In this document: one piece after another, positions 32,745 to 40,927 of the stretch
Numbering within the stretch: the stretch's first letter is position 1
Layout of the letters: every line of letters begins with the position of its first letter
Notes under the pieces: generated by a model
Database searches by the model: none
Told to the model about the DNA's origin: nothing
Seen by the model: only the letters and a program-made list of their open reading frames with translations
Made by a program: the position numbers and the translations under genes
Assembly: GCF_013450295.1 (NCBI RefSeq)
Contig: NZ_SKBR01000001.1
Span: 2,182,501 to 2,246,500, forward strand
From: Streptomyces sp. AJS327
Lineage (GTDB): Bacteria > Actinomycetota > Actinomycetes > Streptomycetales > Streptomycetaceae
Reading direction: 5' to 3'
DNA length: 64,000 nucleotides

Positions 32745-33595
32745 ACGGCGTCACCGCGGTGCGCGCGCGGCGCGCCACCGGCCGGGCCGGGCAGTACCTC
32801 GCGCTCCTGTGCTACCTGGTCTTCCTCGCCTTCCCCCTGGTGTGGCTGGTCTCGACGGCCTTCAAGTCCCCCCGGGAACTGGGTTCCGTCGACCCGACCT
32901 GGATCCCCCGCGAGCCCGGGCTGGACAACTTCCGCGCGGCCTTCGACGCCCAGCCGCTGCTCGGCTCCGCGCTGAACAGCCTGCTCGTCGCGGGGAGCGC
33001 GGCGCTGATCGCGGTGACGCTGGCGGTGCCCGCGGCCTACGCCATGGTGCGCTACCGCTCCCGGGTGACGACCGCGGCCACCGGCTGGATCCTGGTCAGC
33101 CAGATGTTCCCGTTCGTGCTGGTCATCATCCCGCTGTTCATGGTGCTCAAGAACCTCCACCTGATCAACTCGCTGGCCGGGCTGACCGCCGTGTACGTGG
33201 TGTGGAACCTGCCCTTCTCGCTCTGGATGCTCCAGGGGTACGTGAAGGCGGTGCCGTACTCCCTGGAGGAGGCGGCGGCGGTGGACGGCGCCGGACGGCT
33301 GCGCACCCTGGTCAGCGTGGTCTTCCCGCTGCTCACCCCGGGACTGGTGGCGACGCTGATGTTCTCCTTCGTCACCGCCTGGAACGAGTTCTTCTTCGCC
33401 CTGGTCCTGCTCAAGTCCCCGGAGAACCAGACGATGTCCGTGATCCTCACGCACTTCATCGGCGATGAGGGCGCCGCCGACCTCGGCCCCCTCGCGGCGG
33501 CCTCCGTCCTCGCCACCCTGCCCAGCCTGGTCTTCTTCGCCCTGCTCCAGCGCAGACTGGTCAACGGGATGCTCGCCGGGGCGGTGAAGGGATGA
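32741..33595 (+). CDS. Sugar ABC transporter permease (MalG/UgpE type)
   Basis: A 284-residue partner permease. It has the N-terminal 'YLVFLAFPLVWLVSTAFKSP', a long periplasmic loop ('DPTWIPREPGLDNFRAAFD') and four further helices. The EAA motif is 'YSLEEAAAVDGAGRLRTLVSV'. 'WNEFFFALVLLKSPENQT' is the typical MalG C-terminal text. It overlaps its neighbours by 4 bases on both sides. It forms the heterodimeric channel with the preceding permease. The substrate is a sugar or sugar-containing compound, by family. Confidence 0.93.
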   Translation: MNGVTAVRARRATGRAGQYLALLCYLVFLAFPLVWLVSTAFKSPRELGSVDPTWIPREPGLDNFRAAFDAQPLLGSALNSLLVAGSAALIAVTLAVPAAYAMVRYRSRVTTAATGWILVSQMFPFVLVIIPLFMVLKNLHLINSLAGLTAVYVVWNLPFSLWMLQGYVKAVPYSLEEAAAVDGAGRLRTLVSVVFPLLTPGLVATLMFSFVTAWNEFFFALVLLKSPENQTMSVILTHFIGDEGAADLGPLAAASVLATLPSLVFFALLQRRLVNGMLAGAVKG

Positions 33596-34953
33596 CCCTC
33601 CGCACCCCGCCCCGCACCCCGCGCCGCGCCGCCCGTCCGACGCGGACCGCGCTCGCCGCCGTCCTCGGGCTCGGCCTGCTCGCCGCCTGCGGCGGCGGGG
33701 ACGGCCGCGACCGGGACGGCACGATCACCCTCGACTACCTCAGCCTCGCCTGGCAGAAGGAGTCCGTCGCGACCAACAAGGCGCTCGTCAAGCGGTGGAA
33801 CGACAGTCACTCCAAGGTGAAGATCCGCTACGTCCAGGGCAGTTGGGACAACGTCCATGACCAGCTGCTGACCTCCTTCGAGGGCGGCGAGGCGCCGGAC
33901 ATCATCCACGACGCCGCCGACGACCTCACGGACTTCGCCCACGGCGGCTACCTCGCGGACCTCAGCGACCTGCTGCCGAAGCGGCTGCGCGACGGGATCC
34001 CGAAGGAGTCCTGGTCCACCACGACCTACCAGGGCGGCGTCTGGGGCGTGCCGATCCTGCACGAACCCCGAGTGCTGATCGCCAACACCAAGCTGCTGAG
34101 ATCCTCCGGGGTCCGCGTGCCCACCGTGCGCGAGCCCTGGACCTGGCGCGAGTTCGAGGGCGTCGCCAGGAAGCTCACCGCCGACCGGAACGGCGACGGC
34201 CGCACCGACCGGTACGGCGTGGCCTGGGGGATGAGCGAGCCGGTCAGCCAGTCCGTCAACCTGTCCCGCTCCACCGGGGGCGAGATCATCGGCCGGGAGC
34301 GGACCGACGACGGCCCCAAGAACCGCGTCCGCTACGGCCCCCGCGAGTCCGCCGTGGCCGAGACCATCAACCGGCAGGTCAACAAGGACCGTTCGGCGCC
34401 CCGCAGCAGCCTCGGCATGCAGGGGTCGGACACCCTGCCCGGCTTCTTCGCCGGCCGCTACGCGATGGTGCCGCTGAACTTCTCCTTCCGGCAGCAGGTC
34501 CTCCAGCAGGCCCCGGACGGCTTCGAGTGGAGCGTGCTGCCGATGCCCGCGGGCGAGGGCCCCGACGGGCTCGCGCAGGGCGTCAGCCCGCAGACCCTGT
34601 CGGTGGCCGAGGACAGCGACCACAAGCAGGCCGCCGCCGACTTCGTCGCCTACCTGTCCCGCCCCGACCACCTGGCCGAACTGGCCAAGGGCGACTGGAT
34701 ACTGCCCACCGGCACCGAGGCGCTTCGCGACCCCGCGCTCAACACCCGCAAGCACGGCTGGAAGACCGGGGCGGACCTCGCCCGGAAGCTGCGGCCCGCT
34801 CCGGTGCTGGGCGTCCGCGGCTACCCGGAGTGGTCGGACAAGATCGCCACCCCCGCCTTCCAGCGGTACTACCGCGGGGACATCGACCTCGCGGCGCTGC
34901 GCTCCGCGCTGGTCGGCGACGGCAACCGGGTCCTCAACAGATACCAGCGCTGA
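33592..34953 (+). CDS. Sugar ABC transporter substrate-binding lipoprotein
   Basis: A 453-residue extracytoplasmic binding protein of the family-1 type. The lipobox 'GLLAAC' gives lipid-modified C33 after a basic, hydrophobic signal. The mature protein has 'TITLDYLSLAWQKESVATNK', 'WDNVHDQLLTSFEGGEAPDI' and 'YQGGVWGVPILHEPRVLIAN', all usual in sugar-binding SBPs. It overlaps the permease gene by 4 bases. Thirty-seven bases separate it from the first ADP-ribosylglycohydrolase gene, with GAGGAGAG between. It would capture the substrate outside the membrane for import. Confidence 0.93.
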   Translation: MTLRTPPRTPRRAARPTRTALAAVLGLGLLAACGGGDGRDRDGTITLDYLSLAWQKESVATNKALVKRWNDSHSKVKIRYVQGSWDNVHDQLLTSFEGGEAPDIIHDAADDLTDFAHGGYLADLSDLLPKRLRDGIPKESWSTTTYQGGVWGVPILHEPRVLIANTKLLRSSGVRVPTVREPWTWREFEGVARKLTADRNGDGRTDRYGVAWGMSEPVSQSVNLSRSTGGEIIGRERTDDGPKNRVRYGPRESAVAETINRQVNKDRSAPRSSLGMQGSDTLPGFFAGRYAMVPLNFSFRQQVLQQAPDGFEWSVLPMPAGEGPDGLAQGVSPQTLSVAEDSDHKQAAADFVAYLSRPDHLAELAKGDWILPTGTEALRDPALNTRKHGWKTGADLARKLRPAPVLGVRGYPEWSDKIATPAFQRYYRGDIDLAALRSALVGDGNRVLNRYQR

Positions 34954-34990
34954 CAGGCGGTCCCACCGAGGAGAGAGCACGATCGGAACC

Positions 34991-36106
34991 ATGAGCGCCA
35001 CGTACCCCGCGTACCCCGCCGAGCCGCGGCCCCGCGCCGCGCCGCCCGGCACCCGAGTCACCGGCACCCGGCTCCACCCCGTTTCCGAGGAACCATCCCC
35101 GGCCGCACTCACCCCGCGCGTTCGGGCGCGGGGCGCGATGCTCGGGCTCGCCGTCGGGGACGCGCTCGGCGCGCCCGCCGAGAACCTGAAGCCCTCCCAG
35201 ATCCGCGAGCGCTGGGGGCGCATCGAGGGCTTCGTCAGCGAGTCCCCGGCGGGTACCGACGACACCGAGTACGCCGTCTTCTCCGGGCTGCTGCTGGCCG
35301 ACCACGGCTCCGCGCTGAGCGTCGAGCACGTCGAGGCGGCGTGGCACCAGTGGATCGCCGACCTCGACGAAGGCCCGTTCCGCGGCGCCGGGTTCAGCGA
35401 GCGCGGCACCCTGGAGAACCTGCGCAGAGGACTCGCGGCGCCGATCTCCGCGCAGCACCGGCACTCCTGGAGCGACGGCCTGGCCATGCGCGCCGCCCCC
35501 TTCGGGGTGTTCGCCGCCGGGCGCCCCGCCGAGGCCGCCCGGCTGGTCGCCATCGACGGCACCGTCAGCCACGACGGCGAGGGCATCTTCGGCGGCCGGG
35601 CCGTCGCCGCCGGGGTGGCCGCCGGTATGGTCGCGGAGGGCCCGGAGGCGGTCGTCCAGGCGGCGCTGTCGGTGATCCCCGAGGACTCCTGGACCTCCCG
35701 CTCGCTCCAGCGCGCGGTGTCCGTGGCGCGCCGCGCCCGGGTGGCGCCCGGCGCCAACCGGCTCAGCGTCGAGCGGGCGGTGCGCACCTCCGTCGTGATC
35801 GGTGGATACCCCTGGACCGACCTCGCCCCCGAGGCCGTCGGGCTGGCCTTCGGCGCCTTCACCGCGGCGGGCGGCGACTTCGCCGACGCCGTGCTGACCG
35901 CCGTCAACATGGGGCGGGACGCGGACACCACCGCCGCCGTCGCCGGGGCGCTGGCCGGGGCGCTCCGGGGCGAGCGGGCCATCCCCGCCGACTGGGCCGC
36001 CGCCATCGGCCCGGTGCGCGGCAGCTGCCTGCCCTCGATGGCGGGACGTCACATCCTGAACGTCGCGGACCGGCTGCTGCCCGACGACGAACGGGCCGCC
36101 TCGTGA
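34991..36106 (+). CDS. ADP-ribosylglycohydrolase-family protein 1
   Basis: A 371-residue DraG/ARH3-fold protein. 'RGAMLGLAVGDALGAPAENL' is the N-terminal signature. The first metal motif is T89-D-D-T92 in 'AGTDDTEYA', and the C-terminal metal motif is D310-A-D-T313 in 'MGRDADTTAAVAGALAGAL'. Both di-metal half-sites are intact, so this copy should be an active ribosyl hydrolase. The family cleaves N- or O-glycosidic bonds to the C1 of ribose, often in ADP-ribosylated targets. Being in a sugar-import operon with three paralogues and a ribokinase suggests a small ribosylated substrate instead of a protein. A 4-base overlap joins it to copy 2. Confidence 0.9.
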   Translation: MSATYPAYPAEPRPRAAPPGTRVTGTRLHPVSEEPSPAALTPRVRARGAMLGLAVGDALGAPAENLKPSQIRERWGRIEGFVSESPAGTDDTEYAVFSGLLLADHGSALSVEHVEAAWHQWIADLDEGPFRGAGFSERGTLENLRRGLAAPISAQHRHSWSDGLAMRAAPFGVFAAGRPAEAARLVAIDGTVSHDGEGIFGGRAVAAGVAAGMVAEGPEAVVQAALSVIPEDSWTSRSLQRAVSVARRARVAPGANRLSVERAVRTSVVIGGYPWTDLAPEAVGLAFGAFTAAGGDFADAVLTAVNMGRDADTTAAVAGALAGALRGERAIPADWAAAIGPVRGSCLPSMAGRHILNVADRLLPDDERAAS

Positions 36107-37302
36107 ACGCCGCCGCCCAGACCGCGCCCGCCCGGGCCCCGGAGAGCGGCGACCCGCTCCGCGTGGAGGGGCTGCTGCTCGGCATCGCCGCCGGAGACGC
36201 GGCGGGCTGGCCCTCCGGACGGCACCGGGCGGCCCGGATGCCCGACTGGACCCGGCGTCTCACCCGCGAACTCGACACCTTCGCCGAGCAGAACGCCACC
36301 ACCACGCTGCCCGTGCCCATCGCGCTCAACCAGCCGCCCGAGCCGCTGCGGCTGGGCCCCTCGGACGACGCGGAGTGGGCCGCGCTCACCGCCCGCGCCG
36401 TGCTGTCGGCGGGCAGCGGGCGGGACACCGACCTCAGCCCCGACCAGCGGGTGCGGTCCGCGCTGACGCTCTCCTGGAACGCGCTGGCCGACGAGGTCGC
36501 CGCGGCGGCCGCCCGCGCCGACGAGATCGAGTCGGCCGAGATACCGCTGCGCGCCCGCATCTCGGTCCGCGCCGGTCTGGGCAACCTGGCCGCCGGGCTG
36601 CGCCCCCCGGCGACCGGCCACGACAACCCGCACTACTTCGACGACGCCGCCTGCGTGCGCGCCGCCGTGCTGGCCGTGGTCCACCCGGGGGCTCCGGAGG
36701 CGGCCGCCGCGCTCGCCGAGTTCGACGCCCGCTACACCCAGGACGACGACGGCGTGCACGGCGCCCGCGCCATGGCGGCCGCCGTCTCCGTCGCGCTGGC
36801 CGCGGGTCCGGCCGGCGCCTGCGTGGAGGCCGCCCTCGCCCAGCTGCCGGAGGGCACCGAGATCCGCCGGAACGCCCTGCACGCGGTGCGGCTCGCCCGG
36901 GCCGCCGTGGCTCCCGGACCGGGGCGGCCCGGCACCGCGTTCGCGCTGGTCCCGGTGCTCGAACACGAGATCGTCGACCACGTCTACAGCTACGGCATCG
37001 CCGCCGCCGAGACCGTGCCGGTGGCCCTCGCCCTCGCCCTCGCCTCGGCCGGGACCATCGGCGAGGCGGTGCCCGCCGCGGCCTGCCTCTCCCGGGTGGC
37101 GGACTCGGCGCCCGCCCTCACCGGCGCGCTGACCGGCGCCCTCGGCGGCGCGCGGCCGCTGCCCGCCAGCTGGCGGGACGCCTGCCGCACCCTCTCCGGC
37201 TGCGCGCTGCCCCCGCTCGCGGGGGTCGACCTCGTCGAACTCGCCGCCCACCTCGTCGACAACCAGCTGCCCACCCCCTCGGCGGAAGGACCCCTCGCAT
37301 GA
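36103..37302 (+). CDS. ADP-ribosylglycohydrolase-family protein 2 (metal site partly lost)
   Basis: A 399-residue paralogue. The N-terminal 'VEGLLLGIAAGDAAGWPSGR' and the first acidic motif S87-D-D-A90 in 'PSDDAEWAALT' are recognisable but weakened. At the C-terminus 'CLSRVADSAPALTGALTGAL' aligns with the GRDADT motif of copy 1. The first metal Asp is V332, Asp334 is kept and Thr is S335. It may bind only one metal, be non-catalytic, or act as a partner subunit. The GTG start overlaps copy 1 by 4 bases and its stop overlaps copy 3 by 4 bases. It is intact and not a pseudogene by reading frame. Confidence 0.83.
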   Translation: MNAAAQTAPARAPESGDPLRVEGLLLGIAAGDAAGWPSGRHRAARMPDWTRRLTRELDTFAEQNATTTLPVPIALNQPPEPLRLGPSDDAEWAALTARAVLSAGSGRDTDLSPDQRVRSALTLSWNALADEVAAAAARADEIESAEIPLRARISVRAGLGNLAAGLRPPATGHDNPHYFDDAACVRAAVLAVVHPGAPEAAAALAEFDARYTQDDDGVHGARAMAAAVSVALAAGPAGACVEAALAQLPEGTEIRRNALHAVRLARAAVAPGPGRPGTAFALVPVLEHEIVDHVYSYGIAAAETVPVALALALASAGTIGEAVPAAACLSRVADSAPALTGALTGALGGARPLPASWRDACRTLSGCALPPLAGVDLVELAAHLVDNQLPTPSAEGPLA

Positions 37303-38465
37303 CCACCGTGACAGCCACCCCCTCGCTCACCGACCGCGCGGCCGGATGCCTGGTCGGCGCCGCTGTCGGGGACGCCCTCGGCGGCCCGGTCGAGGGCTGG
37401 AGCCCCGAGGCCATCGCGGAGCGGCACGGCGGCCGGGTCCGCGGCATCGTCGAGCCGTTCCACCGGGAGGACTGGCGCACCGCCCGTCCCATCGCCCCGT
37501 ACCACAAGGGCGACGGGCACGTCACGGACGACACCCTGATGACGCACGCGCTGATCCGGGTGTACGAGAGGGTCCGCGACCACCTCGACGCCTACGCGGT
37601 CGCCGACCACCTGGTGCCCGACCTGATCGGCACCCCCCGCTGGATTCCCGAACTGGAGGCGGAGGCCCTCCCGTTGCAGCGGATCTTCCTCGCGGAGAAG
37701 TGGATAGTGGCCCGGATCCACTACGGTCACGTCGACCCCCGGGAGGCGGGCGTCGGCAACATCGTCAACTGCGGTGCCGCGATGTACATGGCGCCCGTCG
37801 GGGTGGTCAACGCCTGCGCGCCGGACGCCGCCTACGCCGAGGCGCTGGACGTGGCGGGCGCGCACCAGTCCTCGTACGGGCGGGAGGCCGCCGGGGTGTT
37901 CGCCGCCGCCGTGGCCGCCGCCTTCGTCCCCGGCGCCACCCCGCGCTCGGTGGTCGAGGAGGCCCTGCGGCTGGCCAAGGACGGGACGCGCGCCGCGATC
38001 GAGGCGGTCTGCGAGGAGGCCGTGCGGTACGACGACTTCGAGGAGGCGCTGGCGCCGCTGCGAGCCGCCGTCGCCCCGTTCGACACCGTCGGCCCCGAGT
38101 ACCGCAGCCCCTCGCTGGGCGCCCGGCGCCCCTCCCGGCTGCACTCCATCGAGGAGCTGCCGGTGGCGCTCGGGATGCTGCTGGTGGGCGGCGGCGACTA
38201 CCGGCACACCGTGCTCGGCGCCGTCAACTACGGGCGGGACTGCGACTCCATCGCCACCATGGGCGGCGCCCTCGCCGGGGCGCTGTACGGCGCGGACACG
38301 GTCCCCGAGGAGTGGAGCACCGAGGTCGCCCGGGCGAGCAGGCTGGACCTGCGCGGCCCCGCGGAGCGCCTCAGCGCCGTCGCCCGCGAGGTGTTCGAGC
38401 GCGACGCGCGACGCCGCCGCGCGCACGAGACCGCGTTCGCCGCGCTGAGCGGAGCCGCCCGGTGA
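37299..38465 (+). CDS. ADP-ribosylglycohydrolase-family protein 3
   Basis: A 388-residue paralogue with complete motifs. The N-terminus is 'AGCLVGAAVGDALGGPVEGW', then T76-D-D-T79 in 'HVTDDTLMTHALIRVYERV' and D314-C-D-S317 in 'NYGRDCDSIATMGGALAGAL'. The 'SYGREAAGVFAAAVAAAFVPG' helix is typical of the family. It differs clearly from copy 1, which points to old duplication or separate recruitment instead of recent tandem amplification. It should be an active Mg-dependent ribosyl hydrolase. It is translationally coupled to copies 2 and 4. Confidence 0.9.
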   Translation: MTTVTATPSLTDRAAGCLVGAAVGDALGGPVEGWSPEAIAERHGGRVRGIVEPFHREDWRTARPIAPYHKGDGHVTDDTLMTHALIRVYERVRDHLDAYAVADHLVPDLIGTPRWIPELEAEALPLQRIFLAEKWIVARIHYGHVDPREAGVGNIVNCGAAMYMAPVGVVNACAPDAAYAEALDVAGAHQSSYGREAAGVFAAAVAAAFVPGATPRSVVEEALRLAKDGTRAAIEAVCEEAVRYDDFEEALAPLRAAVAPFDTVGPEYRSPSLGARRPSRLHSIEELPVALGMLLVGGGDYRHTVLGAVNYGRDCDSIATMGGALAGALYGADTVPEEWSTEVARASRLDLRGPAERLSAVAREVFERDARRRRAHETAFAALSGAAR

Positions 38466-39961
38466 CCGCCCCGGTCCGCCTGACCTGGGCACAGCCCGAG
38501 GACCTGGTCGGCCACGAGCTGCGCCAGGCCGCCCAGGACGGCCGGGACGCCACCCCCGTCGCCCAGCGCTGGCGGGCCGCCGGGGGCCTCCCGGCACCGG
38601 AGCGCGCGGGCGCCTCACCCGGGCCGGCCGACCCCGCGCTGCGCGCCCTCGCCGCCCGGCTCCTCGACGAACTCGCCACGCTGCCCAGCCCGTTGGCCAA
38701 GGACGAACCCACCGAGCTGGACGCCGTCCGCGCCGCCTGCCCCGACTGGCCCGGGCCCCGGGCCGAGGTCGTGGGGCCGCCGGGGGGCGGCCCCACGACC
38801 TCCGGCGACCCCGCGCTGGAGCGGCGGCTGCACGCCGCCTGGCTGGGCCGGGCCGTGGGCTGCGTTCTCGGTAAACCGGTCGAGAAGCTGCCACTCGACG
38901 GCATCCGGGCCATCGCCCGCTCCACCGGCAACTGGCCGCTGCGTACCTGGTTCACCGAACGCGGCCTCGACCCGGCGGTGGCCGCCGCCCACCCCTGGAA
39001 CCGCCGCTCCCGCGCCACCTCGCTCGCCGAGAACATCGACGGGGCGCCGGAGGACGACGACCTCAACTTCCCGCTCCTCGCCCTGCTGCTGCTCGACCGC
39101 CACGGACACGGCTTCGGCACCGCCGACGTGGCGCGGCTCTGGCTGGACGAACTCCCGGCGGGCCGGGTCTTCACCGCCGAGCGGATCGCCTACCGCAACC
39201 TGCTGGACGGGATCGAGCCCCCGCACACCGCGCGGTACCGCAACCCCTTCCGGGAGTGGATCGGCGCCCAGATCCGCGCCGACGTCCACGGCTGGACCCA
39301 CCCCGGCGACCCGGCCGCCGCCGCCACCGCGGCCTGGCGGGACGCGACGCTCACCCACACCGGGAACGGCGTCTACGGCGCGATGTTCGCCGCCGCCGCC
39401 CTCGCCGAGGCGGCGGGCGGCGGCGCGGACGTCGAGAGCTGTCTGCGCGCCGGGCTCTCCGTCGTCCCCGCCCGCTCCCGGCTGGCCCACGCGGTGCGTC
39501 ACGGCGTGGAGCTGGCCCGGGCCGAACCCACCGGCGGCGCCGAGGGGTTCGCCACCGTCGTCGACCAGCTGCACGCCACCTACGCCGGGCACCACTGGGT
39601 GCACGTGCTGCCCAACGCCGCGCTGCTGGCCGCCGCGCTGACCCACGCGGGCGGCGACTTCTCCGGCAGCGTCTGCCGGGTGGTGTCCGGCGGCTGGGAC
39701 ACCGACTCGAACGGCGCGACCGCGGGCTCCCTGACCGGCGCGCTGGCCGGTTCGCCCGGGGCGCTGCCCCGGCACTGGACGGACCCCCTCCACGACCGGC
39801 TCCGCACCAGCGTCGCTGGGTTCGACGGCGTCAGCTTCGCCGCGCTCGCCGCCCGCACCGCCGCCCACGCCGCCCCGCCCCCGTCCGCCGGGACCACCGC
39901 GCCCACGACGGCACCGGAACCCGCAGCAACCGCAGCAACATCTCAGGAGGCCACCGCATGA
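38462..39961 (+). CDS. ADP-ribosylglycohydrolase-family protein 4 (long form)
   Basis: A 499-residue paralogue with an extra N-terminal region of about 110 residues ('WAQPEDLVGHELRQAAQDGR' and onwards) that has no recognised fold. The hydrolase domain starts at 'AAWLGRAVGCVLGKPVEKLP'; the usual GDALG is GCVLG here. The metal motifs are E197-D-D-D200 in 'APEDDDLNFPLL' and D413-T-D-S416 in 'GGWDTDSNGATAGSLTGALAG'. 'YRNPFREWIGAQIRADVHGW' is family-typical for the long forms. GTG start overlaps copy 3, and its stop overlaps the ribokinase ATG. Probably active, with a different substrate-binding surface from copies 1 and 3. Confidence 0.88.
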   Translation: MTAPVRLTWAQPEDLVGHELRQAAQDGRDATPVAQRWRAAGGLPAPERAGASPGPADPALRALAARLLDELATLPSPLAKDEPTELDAVRAACPDWPGPRAEVVGPPGGGPTTSGDPALERRLHAAWLGRAVGCVLGKPVEKLPLDGIRAIARSTGNWPLRTWFTERGLDPAVAAAHPWNRRSRATSLAENIDGAPEDDDLNFPLLALLLLDRHGHGFGTADVARLWLDELPAGRVFTAERIAYRNLLDGIEPPHTARYRNPFREWIGAQIRADVHGWTHPGDPAAAATAAWRDATLTHTGNGVYGAMFAAAALAEAAGGGADVESCLRAGLSVVPARSRLAHAVRHGVELARAEPTGGAEGFATVVDQLHATYAGHHWVHVLPNAALLAAALTHAGGDFSGSVCRVVSGGWDTDSNGATAGSLTGALAGSPGALPRHWTDPLHDRLRTSVAGFDGVSFAALAARTAAHAAPPPSAGTTAPTTAPEPAATAATSQEATA

Positions 39962-40851
39962 GCATCGCCGTCCTCGGCAGCACCAACATGGACCTGGTCG
40001 TGGGGGTGCGGACCGCCCCCCTGCGCGGGGAGACGGTGCACGGCCACGACTTCCGCACCATCCCCGGCGGCAAGGGCGCCAACCAGGCCACCGCCGCGGC
40101 CCGGGCGGGCGGCGCGGTCACGATGGTCGGCGCGGTCGGGGACGACGAGTTCGGGCGGCGGCTGCGCGCCGGGCTCGCGGCGGACGGCGTGGACGTCACC
40201 GGACTGCGGACGCTGCCCGGGCCGAGCGGCACGGCCCACATCGTGGTCGACGCGGAGGGCGGCAACTCCATCGTCGTCGTCCCCGGCGCCAACGGCGGGG
40301 TCACCGGGCTCGCCGAGGGGGACGAGGAGCGGATCGCCCGGTGCGACGCCCTCCTCCTCCAGCTCGAACTGCCCCTGGAGGGCGTGCTGGCCGGGGCCGT
40401 GGCCGCCCGCGAACACGGGGTGCGCACCGTGCTCACCCCCGCACCGGCGCGGCCGCTGCCCGCCGAACTGCTCGCCGTCACCGACCTGCTGGTGCCCAAC
40501 GAGCACGAGGCCGCGGCGCTCACCGGGCTCTCCGACCCGCGCGCGGCGGGTGAGGCGCTGCTCAAGGAGGTCCCGGAGGTCGTCATCACCCTGGGCGAGG
40601 CGGGGAGTTACCGGGTCGCGCGGGACGCCGAGCCGGTCCGTGTGCCCGCGCTGCCCGTGCGCGCGGTCGACACAACGGCCGCCGGTGACACCTTCGTCGG
40701 CGCGCTCAGCGTGGCCGTCAGCGAGGGCCGACCGGTGCCCGAGGCGATGGCCTGGGCCGCCGCCGCCTCCGCGCTGGCCGTCCAGCGGCCGGGCGCCAGC
40801 TCGTCGATGCCCACCCGCGCGGAGATCGACGCACTGGCCGACGGCCGCTGA
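39958..40851 (+). CDS. PfkB-family sugar kinase, ribokinase-like
   Basis: A 297-residue ribokinase-type kinase. The N-terminal 'VLGSTNMDLVVGVRTAPLRG' and first PfkB signature 'GGKGANQATAAARAGGAVTM' are typical of ribokinase. The second signature 'DTTAAGDTFVGALSVAVSEG' carries the catalytic Asp of the GAGD-like loop (here A-A-G-D). 'LVPNEHEAAALTG' is the nucleotide-site text. It overlaps ADP-ribosylglycohydrolase 4 by 4 bases. Ribokinase phosphorylates free ribose at O5, which is what is needed after a ribosyl-glycohydrolase reaction. This placement is the main evidence for a ribose-releasing pathway. Confidence 0.92.
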   Translation: MSIAVLGSTNMDLVVGVRTAPLRGETVHGHDFRTIPGGKGANQATAAARAGGAVTMVGAVGDDEFGRRLRAGLAADGVDVTGLRTLPGPSGTAHIVVDAEGGNSIVVVPGANGGVTGLAEGDEERIARCDALLLQLELPLEGVLAGAVAAREHGVRTVLTPAPARPLPAELLAVTDLLVPNEHEAAALTGLSDPRAAGEALLKEVPEVVITLGEAGSYRVARDAEPVRVPALPVRAVDTTAAGDTFVGALSVAVSEGRPVPEAMAWAAAASALAVQRPGASSSMPTRAEIDALADGR

Positions 40852-40927
40852 CATCCCTGCCCACAGCCTCCCCGCACCCTGCCCGCACGCTCCCCGCACC
40901 ACCGCACCAGCAGAGAGACGCCAGCGC

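Noticed and set aside
33052..36006. Long minus-strand frame opposite permease, binding protein and first hydrolase
   Set aside because: Shadow of three coupled genes; rich in Ser/Arg/Pro without motif.
34991..39961. Reading the four hydrolases as a toxin/antitoxin or phage-defence ADP-ribosylation system
   Set aside because: No ADP-ribosyltransferase (ART or DarT-like) gene is present, while importer and ribokinase genes are coupled to them, which points to catabolism.
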